A DNA stretch of 64,000 bases, from positions 6,138,001-6,202,000 of the forward strand of contig BCHX01000001.1 of the NCBI GenBank assembly GCA_001599755.1. Direction: 5' to 3'. The stretch comes from Gliomastix tumulicola. Lineage: Eukaryota; Ascomycota; Sordariomycetes; Hypocreales; Bionectriaceae. The notes under the pieces were generated by a model. The model did no database searches. It saw nothing but the letters and a program-made list of their open reading frames with translations, and had not been told where the DNA came from. The position numbers and the translations under genes were made by a program. Positions 9,708-18,424 of this stretch are shown piece by piece. The stretch's first letter is position 1. Each line of letters opens with the position of its first letter.

Positions 9708-11855
9708 CTAACCATCAACTGCCGGAGAGTGTGGGAGACAAGTTGGTGACTCGGTTGGTGTAGATCTCTGACTGCTAATGAAGGCTCTTGGGACTCCCTG
9801 TCCTACCAATTTCAACGCCAATTCGTTCTGCTCATCTTCCCCCATAGCCATGATCCACATCCTCTGCAGCCTCAGATTTAGGCCAGCCAGGCCGTGCTGA
9901 ACCGCCTTCACTTTGGCCCGGGGTAGGTAAGACGCATGCTGCTCGATGGAGAGGCTGAGATACTTCACCTTTTCCAGGACCCTGGCCTTGAGAACGATAT
10001 ACTGTCCACCGGAACCGCCCAGGAAGATCTCAGCTCGGCTCTGCCCTCCCCATTCAACACGCCATACGTCCTGTCCCAACGTGGGGATTTGCGACCCGCC
10101 GAGGACACCAATATAAGGCTCTTTCAGATCCATGACCAGGAAGAAAGAGGGGTGCGCTTTCGGGTCATTTGAGCCGTGCTCAAATATGGCTATAGAGTTT
10201 CGAGACTGCTGGCGGTCTTGAAACTTGACCAATTTCTTGTTTCGCTTTTCGAAGGACCAGTCGCCCCCTTGCTCTGCGAGCATTCTGTATCCCTTGTCCA
10301 TGAGATTGGCTATGCGGACCTCCAAGCTGATGTGTTGCAGGTGCTGGACCTCGCTGTGTTGGTATCTGGCGTTGGCATACACATATAGGGAGCTGAGCGG
10401 GGTGCCCATGTGTATGAAGTCCGAGACATCTTCTATGCAGACTAGCGATGGCGAGTGTAGTCTGTACAGAATGTTCTCTTCTTTGGATCGAGAAGAGCCT
10501 CTCGTTAGGAGAATGCCCAGCGCTTTGCCATCGACGGAGCACATGAGGGGGATGACAAGTACTGGAGCATAGATATACCACCGCCACGTAGTCTTGTCCT
10601 TGCTGTCCTTGCTCTCATCCTTGACCAGCTTCTTCTTTTGTGCCTCCTGGTCATCGTCTTCTGTTGCAACATCGAGTGAGGAGCTGCCATCAAACCGATC
10701 TAAGCGGAATGTCGGTGCAGCCAGTCCTGCCACCCAATTTACATCGTCTGCCTCCCCAACTCTCCGTCTCTTGGATGATGGGCGGTCATCTGATAGCTGC
10801 TCGGGTCTGAGAAGGTATCTCGTGGCCTTGTCAAAAATCTTACGCTGTCGCACGTCTTCGTCGTCGGTGCGTTCAGCGTTGACCATGTTCCACATTCGTG
10901 GTTCAGCGTCACTTGAGCTCAGCTCTATGCCCTTCAGAGGCCCAAGCGCGGGCAACCGTACGCGGACATGCTGTCGTACCAACTCGAACGGATTCACGTA
11001 GCGCGCCCGCGAGTCATGAGTCTTGAGGAAGACATTTGACGAGTCGCTGAAGTCGCTGGGGGATGAAGCAAGCAAGCCCGTAAGTTGAACATGGGTCTGG
11101 AGCTCCGGTGGATTGGACCAGGCAAAGATGCTCTCATCGTCTGTGCGCTTCATGATCTCCTCCTGCAGTCTGAGAAATGCTCTCTCGCCCTCGCCGTAGA
11201 GAAGAGGCATGTTGACGTCAAAGAGACCGAGAAGGCAGTATGCCTGGTCTTCGAGCCTCGAGGTCTGCCTCCCAGCGGCCCAGGACATTTTCTGGGCGAC
11301 GCTGTACTTTTCGAAACTCCGGTCGGCGAGTGCATTCTTGTCGATGCGCGTGATGGATGCGATGACCTCCTGGAGCGTCTGCTTTGTGCCAAACTCCCCC
11401 CAGTCGCGGCCGACGAACACGATCTCCTTTGGCGCGAGCAGCTCCTGCAGCGTAAACCCGCGGGTGAACCACCTGCTCTTGGCAAAGTCGGAGGGGTTCT
11501 TCGTCGGATCCTGGGCGCTGCTCACGTCGCTCAGGTAGGCGAAACAGATGGCGCTTTCGTGATACCACCTGAACATGGAGTTGATTGCCTCGGACAGCTC
11601 GGCGCTCGACGTCTTATCGATGCAGCATGTGTCGATCCAGACGTACTCATACCCTTCCGTAGCCGCCGCGGCGCAGCATCCCTGAATCTTCTCACGACCT
11701 TCCCGCTTGTCGGCACGGGTGAGCCATTCGCCGGTCTCCATGTCTTTCAGCGTCACCTCCTCGCTGCCCCAGGTGTGGGAGAGAATGGCGTACGGGGGCG
11801 TCACATGGTTGGGATGGTCTTCGATGGCCCAGGTGGTTGCATTGATGAGGCGCAT
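9708..11855 (-). CDS. HET-domain protein with C-terminal extension (HET-DUF8212 type)
   Basis: A single-exon protein of about 715 residues, taking the Met at 11855-11853 that starts MRLINATTW, the usual beginning of this HET class. An in-frame Met at 11978 would add 41 residues with a hydrophobic start and is less likely. Seen: PPYAILSHTWG (20-30), YVWIDTCCIDK (71-81), E-L-S-E-A-I-N-S-M-F-R-W-Y (about 86-98), RWFTRGFTLQELLAP, and LEDQAYCLLGLFDVNMPLLYGEGERAFLRLQEEI, which closes the HET region. The remaining 400 or so residues resemble the C-terminal domain of HET proteins annotated as DUF8212; this part of the call is from memory. A basic patch KRRRV lies in the middle. No NACHT or WD40 domain follows. 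It is predicted to act in vegetative incompatibility or immunity-like cell death. It is divergent from the Mmc1-like gene. Confidence 0.88.
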   Translation of the reverse strand: MRLINATTWAIEDHPNHVTPPYAILSHTWGSEEVTLKDMETGEWLTRADKREGREKIQGCCAAAATEGYEYVWIDTCCIDKTSSAELSEAINSMFRWYHESAICFAYLSDVSSAQDPTKNPSDFAKSRWFTRGFTLQELLAPKEIVFVGRDWGEFGTKQTLQEVIASITRIDKNALADRSFEKYSVAQKMSWAAGRQTSRLEDQAYCLLGLFDVNMPLLYGEGERAFLRLQEEIMKRTDDESIFAWSNPPELQTHVQLTGLLASSPSDFSDSSNVFLKTHDSRARYVNPFELVRQHVRVRLPALGPLKGIELSSSDAEPRMWNMVNAERTDDEDVRQRKIFDKATRYLLRPEQLSDDRPSSKRRRVGEADDVNWVAGLAAPTFRLDRFDGSSSLDVATEDDDQEAQKKKLVKDESKDSKDKTTWRWYIYAPVLVIPLMCSVDGKALGILLTRGSSRSKEENILYRLHSPSLVCIEDVSDFIHMGTPLSSLYVYANARYQHSEVQHLQHISLEVRIANLMDKGYRMLAEQGGDWSFEKRNKKLVKFQDRQQSRNSIAIFEHGSNDPKAHPSFFLVMDLKEPYIGVLGGSQIPTLGQDVWRVEWGGQSRAEIFLGGSGGQYIVLKARVLEKVKYLSLSIEQHASYLPRAKVKAVQHGLAGLNLRLQRMWIMAMGEDEQNELALKLVGQGVPRAFISSQRSTPTESPTCLPHSPAVDG

Positions 11856-12221
11856 CAGGTCAGCGGTAGGATTTTGAGGGCTGGGGAGACTCCCAAGGCG
11901 ACGAGATGCATGTGTAACAGATGAAATCGCTCGTGAGGTCTTGCACAGCCATCGTGAGATCAACAATAGGAGTGACAAGGGTTACTCAGCTGTGAGAGGT
12001 GGAGATATAATAATACGTGCAGTTTTGTTTATTTAATGGCAGAAGATTCCCAAATCTTTTATGTCATCCCTGCGCCCCGGAATCGTGGAAGGCGATTGTG
12101 GGGCGTCGGCAACGGAGCTTCCTTCCTCTGACGAAGTTGAATCGGAATTTCCTCGAGCTTCAACTCCAGGTCCGCGCCACAGCCAAAAGTCGTAACCGCC
12201 AATTAGGCGCACCCTGCGCCA
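11856..12221. promoter_or_regulatory. Divergent promoter region of the HET and Mmc1-like genes
   Basis: A compact gap between two divergent genes. The AT-rich stretch ATATAATAATAC near 12004-12015 could be a TATA-like element for the minus-strand gene. If the HET gene started at 11978 the left part would be coding. Nothing else is recognisable. Confidence 0.4.
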
Positions 12222-14099
12222 ATGTCTTCCAAAAGACAGCTCCTGCCACGCGGCAGGCTATCGCAGATCGTCGGCCGCTCGAAAACCGCACCGTCTTCTG
12301 CCTGTTCGTTCTGCACGACCTCGAAGACGACACCCCGATCGACCGCGTCTCCGGCATCGCATCCGCGCAACTTCCTCCGACGATGCCAGTCCACCGCGCC
12401 CGCGATTGACCCTCGCGCCGAGCTTCAGCAGACTCTTATGCTGCTCAAAGACACAGCGCCAGATTTTGTGAACCTCGCTCGGCTACAGCTCGCTCTACAA
12501 GGACTGCAACAGGCCCCGGGACGGGAATCAGTGCGGATTGCGATCCTGGGGCTGGATTCGGAGAACTCGCCCGAGGCTGCGAAGCGTCTTCTACATGCAC
12601 TGTTGGTCGACCCATTGGTCGATCAGCAGGCATGGGAGAAGGAATTGGATGCCCATGACGCCGACGAAGCACTGATAGTGCGCGTTGCGGCGCAAGACGA
12701 GAAAGGACTGCTCAAGGTGGAGAGAGATGGCGATCTGAGCGAGTTAGAGGTCTCTTCGGCAACCCTCAATGGACTGAACCTGGAGATCCTTTTGACACCC
12801 TCAAATCCCCCCATTGGGCCCGATGGGTCAGCAGAGGAGGATGCTATCTACGCACCGTCGGTGGATGTCCACATCGACAAAGTGCGTCTGACCCCGATTC
12901 CGACGCCGGTGCACAAGACGATATTGGTGGCAGACGGGTTTCAGGGGGCAGTGCAACTCTGCTCCGCTACCCCGCCAGCATTAGAGGGCGATGACACGTT
13001 TGTTGCCGTCGCAAACCTGGAGGGCCTTACCAAGGGCCAGCTAGACACGGGGTTCCACAACGTGGATGTATCTCAGGCTGGAAAGGCTGTCGAACTCTTC
13101 CGCGAGGGCCCTCAGAATGCCAGAGAGTACGAGCGACACTGGACCGCGAGTAACGTCTCCCCACTGATCAAGTGGCTAAGGAGCGGCATCGATGTATCAT
13201 CACCATCGACGAAACCTGTGGTGAGAAAGCTCATTGCGACTCTACTACAAAGCACAAGTGCCCAGGTCGAGGCAGAGGAAGCGCGCAAGACGTCCAGGGC
13301 CCTAGCAATCAAGAATCTTCCCGAGGCGAAAGAGCTGAACGAAGCACTCGCACAGTGGGCTCAAAGTGCTCATGCCGAGCTCCAAGCGGAACTGGATCTA
13401 GCCTTCACAGGCCGAAGGTGGCGGAAGCTAGGCTGGTGGAAGCTGTACTGGCGCGTCGACGACGTGGCTATGCTCACCAACGAGATGCTCAGCCAGAGAT
13501 TCCTCCCGACCGCCGAGCAGGAACTCGTGTACTTGACCGGACGCATTGCCGGGCCCAAGGGGGAGCACCATGAGTACACGCAACCGAAATCAGTGCGAGA
13601 CGATGGGACACACATCGATCAGTCGCTGACGAAACTCGGCTCCGGCGAAATTGCCACGGCCTCTTCAGGACTACCCAAGTGGCCGGGGCACATTGCGTTT
13701 ACCAGGCGCTATCTGCAGAATGAGACTGTCCCAGCGCTTCAAGCCTTGGCTCAGAAGCTGGTATTGCAGTCACTTGGAACGTCTGGCGTCACTACATCAC
13801 TGGCTGCCCTCCTGTACGTCTCGCAATTCGCGTCAACGTTGTATGAGGCCGGAGCAGTGGCCGCGCTCGGCATAGTGTACAGCCTGGGCAGAATGCAGAA
13901 GAAGTGGGAGACTGCTCGCAGATTCTGGGAAGGCGATGTCCGGGAGGAGGGTCGCAAGGCGGTGCGCGGCACCGAGGAAAGCATTGCTGAGGCCCTCAAC
14001 GGCATCAAGGCGAGCACGCCCATCGCCGGAGAGTCCCAGATCGAGAAGACGCGAGAACTCGTCGCCAAGGCAGAGGACGCGTTGGCGAGGATGCGGTAA
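12222..14099 (+). CDS. Conserved fungal mitochondrial protein, Mmc1-like
   Basis: An intron-free protein of 625 residues. The first 55 or so residues are rich in Arg, Ser and Thr with almost no acidic residues, as expected for a mitochondrial presequence. The middle is a mixed alpha/beta region, followed by helical segments including GRRWRKLGWWKLYWRVDDVAML and, near residues 540-575, a hydrophobic stretch (GVTTSLAALLYVSQF ... AGAVAALGIVYSLG) that could be one or two membrane helices. The end is a charged helix. This layout matches the fungal family called Mmc1, described in fission yeast as coordinating the mtDNA nucleoid with MICOS; that assignment is from memory of the family and is moderately sure. 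It is convergent with the Sm D3 gene. Confidence 0.78.
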   Translation: MSSKRQLLPRGRLSQIVGRSKTAPSSACSFCTTSKTTPRSTASPASHPRNFLRRCQSTAPAIDPRAELQQTLMLLKDTAPDFVNLARLQLALQGLQQAPGRESVRIAILGLDSENSPEAAKRLLHALLVDPLVDQQAWEKELDAHDADEALIVRVAAQDEKGLLKVERDGDLSELEVSSATLNGLNLEILLTPSNPPIGPDGSAEEDAIYAPSVDVHIDKVRLTPIPTPVHKTILVADGFQGAVQLCSATPPALEGDDTFVAVANLEGLTKGQLDTGFHNVDVSQAGKAVELFREGPQNAREYERHWTASNVSPLIKWLRSGIDVSSPSTKPVVRKLIATLLQSTSAQVEAEEARKTSRALAIKNLPEAKELNEALAQWAQSAHAELQAELDLAFTGRRWRKLGWWKLYWRVDDVAMLTNEMLSQRFLPTAEQELVYLTGRIAGPKGEHHEYTQPKSVRDDGTHIDQSLTKLGSGEIATASSGLPKWPGHIAFTRRYLQNETVPALQALAQKLVLQSLGTSGVTTSLAALLYVSQFASTLYEAGAVAALGIVYSLGRMQKKWETARRFWEGDVREEGRKAVRGTEESIAEALNGIKASTPIAGESQIEKTRELVAKAEDALARMR

Positions 14100-14441
14100 C
14101 ACATTCAGGACATGTGTAAATGTACAACATCACATATAGATAGGGCCATGTAAAAGTACTCAGGGCTACCTACCGTTGAAATGAGCATGTTATTCGTTCA
14201 TTCATACTCTCTTTCTGTTCTGCTCCATCCAATAAAGCATCCCTAGGAGCCTTACCAACTGCATCTTTGTCCACTGGGTATTCATCCCGTGCTTCTTTTA
14301 TACTTCCCAAACATGATTTCTTGAGGGCTTCCCTCCCAAATCCTGAAAACCACCGAACGCCATGAAAAGCAAAACAACCCTCCCTTGAGACACAGTTCCA
14401 TGGCCCAAGCTCTGCTCCAAGAATCACTGCAGACGGTTCGT
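14100..14441. other. Convergent intergenic region (two 3' ends)
   Basis: The 3' flanks of the Mmc1-like gene (plus) and Sm D3 (minus) meet here. An AATAAA occurs at 14231-14236. No gene is seen. Confidence 0.5.
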
Positions 14442-14915
14442 TTACCGGCCACCTCTCCCGCTGGCCCTAGCCCTGCTGACTGTCGCACGACCACGAGCAA
14501 GACCGACACCGCGGCCGCGGACGTTTCGACTGCGGAACATGGGCGCATTGCGGAGCATGTCGGGGACGATGAAGAATCGGATGTGGCTGCCGCGGATGTA
14601 GACCTGGTCGAGATGCGAGACGCGGCCGTCGCGAGCGGTGACGGTGATGTCCTTGAGCTGGACGTTCATGTTGTCCTCGGCTGTACCAATTCTCGTTAGC
14701 CATAGCTGTCACCAACGAACACGGGGGACTGGGGCCGAGCTTGCCTTCGAGGAGCTTGCCACGGTATGTCTGGCCCGAGGTAATCTCGAGGGTAATGATG
14801 TGACCCTACAGACGAGCTGGTTAGCTGTGGAAGTAGTGGCGGGGGGGGGGACCGAAAGGGAAAGTACCTCTGCTTCATTGAGAAGCTTGATCGGAATTCC
14901 AATTGTCGAAGTCAT
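14442..14915 (-). CDS. SMD3: Small nuclear ribonucleoprotein Sm D3
   Basis: Exons 14915..14868, 14805..14745 and 14680..14442 give 115 residues. Sm D3 is one of seven core proteins of the spliceosomal Sm ring. Seen: the start MTSTIGIPIKLLNEAE, then GHIITLEITSGQTYRGKL (Sm1 motif), AEDNMNVQLKDITVTARDG, the Sm2 motif VYIRGSHIRFFIVPDML, and an RG-rich tail (RGRGVGLARGRA). The length fits the family (human 126). The first intron is 62 bp with a run of ten C/G. The second (14744-14681, 64 bp) begins with GC, not GT: the donor reads AG|GCAAGC and the acceptor ACAG, with a GCTAACG branch-like site; joining it exactly restores the conserved Leu-Leu-Glu-Ala-Glu-Asp. It is the main object of the ICln-type assembly factor, whose homologue lies at 48.7 kb. 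Confidence 0.96.
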
Positions 14916-15690
14916 GATTGCGGCGGGAAGGCAAGAGCAGACTGTGAGGTCGTGACGTGGGGTGCTCTTGTGTTGTGCTGCTCCAACTTCTTGGTCGCGA
15001 AAATTGACTGGCTTTTGGTGCCGCCTGAAGCTCCCACTCTGAACTTTCCCCAGGCAAGAATGGTGGTGGTCGGTCCCGGAGGAGAGTTGTTCCGGTAGCC
15101 CCACCATCGTGATGTCCAGGCAAACGCTGCCAGATCCCCTGAGGTCAGTCTGCTGTCCCTAGGCCGTCAGCTGGACCAGCATGCAGGTCGATTGTCACTC
15201 CAACAAAGCCGGCCAGTCATCAATTTGAATGGCTGGAACGCTAAAATGACCATGGCCGCACTGCATCGTGAGCTACGACTGCCTCCCAGGTGAGGTGTAG
15301 TGTTGGTAGGCACCAATCCACTGGAATGCTTCTAGAAGGAAGGCAGGAACAACGGTCTGCGCACGGCTGCACCTCCTTCCGATGCTTTCGGCTAGAACAA
15401 TGCAACGGAAGGTGCGAGGCGCGCGCCTGGCTTCGGCTGTTGAACTCGACCTGAGCTTAAACTCTCAAGGTTTGGGGTCACGCTTCCCAGCCATGACTTC
15501 TCCCCAACCGTCGCTTAAAGGCGTGCTTACTTGCAGCCATCACAAATAACACGGCTTGCTGCAATGCTGCATTCTTCAAATGTTCATCAATACCATTGCT
15601 TAACCACATTTTTCATACGTCGCCCTCTTTGCTCAAGTGTCGTCTCACCAGTACCCAGTTCCCGCGAGCCTCTTTCGAGGCAAACCAGCT
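14916..15690. other. Divergent intergenic region between SMD3 and the MDR gene
   Basis: About 775 bp with no coding signal. It must hold the promoters of SMD3 (minus) and the MDR oxidoreductase (plus). Confidence 0.45.
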
Positions 15691-17260
15691 ATGACGACAC
15701 AGACGGGAATCGTCGTCGATGCGCGAGGTTATCTCAGCTTACGCCATGACCTGCCCCGACCGCAACCAGGCCCCAAGCAAGTGCTTGTGAAGACCCTTTG
15801 CATCGGCATCAGTCAGCTGTAAGTGATATGGGGACGGATGTAGCAGCAGTCAAGTTTAAGCTCAGACGTATTTAGGGATCTTAAGATGACGGCCGCCAAC
15901 TCGCTTTCCGACGGGCTGCCACCTCTCGCAGGCTCCGACTTCAGTGGTGTTGTACTGGCGACTGGGCCAGACTGCGAGAGGCTGGCTGCGGGAGATCATG
16001 TCTTTGGCATGTGCTTGCTCCGCCGCAGCTCATACTCACCATTTCAGCAAACCTTTGTCGTGGAAGAGAATCTGGTGTTCAAAAAGCCTGAAAGAATCAG
16101 CGGCCCCGTGTCAGCATCGCTAGGGATTAGTGTCCTGGTATGACCCCTCTCTCTCCCACTCTCGTCGTGACACCGAGCCTGATGCTAAGCCCTCCTAGGT
16201 CGCTGCCCTCGGGATCGTGGTAGGCGGGCATATAGAGCTACCAAAGTGGCCTTGCGCTGCGCCTCAGCGGAACGAATGGGTTGTCATTCTGGGCTGCGAG
16301 AGCTTGGTTGGAACATTCGCAGTTCAGGTATGCCCAGAGATCCCCAAGATGTATCCCAGTCTTGAGTATCGCTGCTAACCCATCGCCAGATTGCTCGCCT
16401 CTGTGGCTATTCGGTCGCTGCTGGGTGCCCTCTAACCAAGGTTTCGGTACGTGCACATCCCCTCGGTCTAACTACTATGCCCATGGCACGTAAGGTATAC
16501 CACATGCTCAGAGATGCCTAGGACGTCCTTCGGTGCGGTGCCGAGGCCACCTTTAACAACCGGTCGCTACCTGAAAGACAGTTGAGCGATCTCAAGGCAC
16601 TTATTGGGGGATCGGCCCATGTTCGCCTGGTCTTTGACGCAACTGTGATACCACAAGACACCCCGTTGCGAGTATTTCATCAAAATTTCTCTGGCATTAA
16701 GAATGGCGATAAGGATACCGAATCTAAGGGACCAGGATCAAATTCAATCAACGAAGCCAGAAGCGCCTCGATAGGCTCTCTCAGTGCAGCTAAGGGCTAC
16801 GAGCCAGCGGAGTCTAAGCTACCAGCGCTGATCAGCCCTTTGAGAAGCGCTGCATCTATGGGGGGCACGACATACTTCAGTGCTGTTGATATGGGGTGAG
16901 TGGGCGCATCGCTGTGTGCTTGATTCGTCTCCGATGGGTTTCACGCAGAGTCATCCTCAAGTACTAACCGGCAATAGGACCTCACATAAAGTCAAGGACC
17001 TTCTAGCAACTCTCCCACCAGCGAACACCTACGTTGTGCGAGCAGACCTGCTAGGCTCAAGCGGGGAGCACGGCATTAAGATCACTACCGACGCCGCAAC
17101 ATTGATCCCGATACTCGAGACTCACATCGAGAAGCGCTGCCTTACACCAGGTCCTTGCAGCCTCTTCAATCACAAGGGGTGGGACTCTTTGATAAATGCT
17201 ATCATTCTATGCTCAAGCAAGCCGCCGAAAGCGAATATCGTTGTTGAGGTACAGGATTAA
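15691..17260 (+). CDS. MDR-family oxidoreductase, trans-enoyl-reductase-like
   Basis: Six exons (15691..15818, 15876..16137, 16199..16327, 16390..16446, 16522..16895, 16978..17260) give 410 residues. All five introns are GT-AG and phase-consistent. It has the layout of zinc-independent medium-chain reductases that act as stand-alone trans-enoyl reductases with polyketide or PKS-NRPS enzymes. Seen: a GroES-like N-terminus (RPQPGPKQVLVKTLCIGIS, then QLDLKM, and PPLAGSDFSGVV), a late K-P-E-R loop, the cofactor region VILGCESLVGTFAVQIARLCGYSV, and a C-terminus with HIEKR. The usual GGSTATG of the cofactor loop is replaced by GCESLVG, and there is an extra segment of about 50 residues rich in Ser, Lys and Gly near residues 240-290. 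No polyketide synthase is nearby, so its substrate is unknown. One in-frame TAG near 16519 disappears if it is taken as the acceptor of intron 4. Confidence 0.75.
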
Positions 17261-17429
17261 TGACCGTTTCGACGTCGTTACGCGAAACCTCAGCATCAAT
17301 TATATACCAAAAATCCATCCAGAGCGAGCTCAACTTTTGACCACCAAAAGTCGCACACCAATTGCCACGCCCTAATTTTCGATCCGCCCCCGTATGCCGT
17401 TCGCGCGCTCCTCGCCCGAAACAGTTCCG

Positions 17430-17725
17430 TCATAGATTCGACCACCCTTGGGGGTCATTGTTACCCGCCTTCCTGGGGGAACAAGCAGGCTTCTCCTGTG
17501 ACTTGTCCGTAGGCGAATTTCCTCCCTGGTACAGCCTGTCTTGGAGGGACGACGTGTCGTAGATGAAAGGCTCAAGCATAGACGAATAGCTGTTCACCCG
17601 TCCACCGAAATGAGGTAAGCCAATGCCCGCCTGCCGCATCATTTTGGGTCAATCTGCACTTACCTGCGACCAGAGCCGCTTGTATCATCGTTTGTGAATT
17701 TGATCTTGGGTTGCTGCGAAGACAT
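17430..17725 (-). CDS. Possible small two-exon gene, unknown
   Basis: A weak candidate. From ATG 17725 the frame MSSQQPKIKFTNDDTSGSGR runs to an AG|GTAAGT donor; a 74-bp intron (17663-17590) ends in ACAG, and exon 2 (17589..17430) continues in frame to TGA, giving 73 residues. The product would be polar, with no motif, signal peptide or membrane segment. A TATAGAAT lies about 50 bp upstream of the ATG. The family is not recognised. It may equally be non-coding. Confidence 0.28.
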
Positions 17726-18424
17726 GGTATCGATTCAAAGCTGTGGTAAGACTTCGCTGCCAAATGCTGATTATTCTATAGGAAGATGCGATGCACCACA
17801 CACGGCGCTTCACGAAGATGGGTTGGAAATGGCAAAATTCATTTCAATTAAGTGACTTGGGGCCAAAAGCTCCCCCTTAAAATCTCTTTGTCCAGATCGA
17901 TGATTTTTCTCGACGATTAAATCTCGAGTTGACTTGTAACGAATTCATCTTATCCAGACTGACGATTTAATCGTGAGCCAAGTTGAACTCGGAGGAAATG
18001 AATCGATTTGATTCGCTTCCTGCTACGCTAATCAGGAACTTGCAGGGATATGTTGCTTGCAGGCATGCAGGCCATACAGGCTATGCAGGCCGCTTGGAGG
18101 GCCGCCTGGAGCGCCTCCTGCATATGGATGTCATGCTCCTATCGACAACACCTTAGGGCGGCCGCCACCTATCGAGGCCATGGGACAAAATGTACCTTGC
18201 AGCGGGGTACACGGCGTGTCTCTGACCTGCCCCCAATGTCTGCACGTCTTCGGGGGAGAGTCCATCCGACTAGCACCGCCCTTCATTGTAGCAGGCCAGC
18301 CACATGGTCGATGGTTTATTTCCCCTCTTTCTGCACTTTTCCAAATAAACCACTCGTCCCTTCTTCAGCTTCATCTTCCCGTCGTTAGTTACTCAACATT
18401 GCCCAGGCATGTCAGCAGTCCGGC
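17726..18424. other. Intergenic with AT-rich inverted repeat, upstream of ankyrin-zinc finger gene
   Basis: No gene is seen. An AT-rich island (about 17820-18020) holds an 11-bp inverted repeat, ACGATTAAATC at 17913-17923 and its complement at 17964-17974. Further right, 18058-18092 has a cluster of degenerate ATGCAGGC-like units. This must include the promoter of the gene at 18425. Confidence 0.45.
17913..17974. repeat. Short inverted repeat in AT-rich island
   Basis: ACGATTAAATC (17913-17923) is complementary to GATTTAATCGT (17964-17974) with a 40-bp spacer. It could be chance, a hairpin, or a remnant of a small element. Confidence 0.4.

Noticed and set aside
16519..16521. TAG that would truncate the MDR gene
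   Set aside because: It serves as the acceptor of intron 4; the frame then continues in the expected family pattern.
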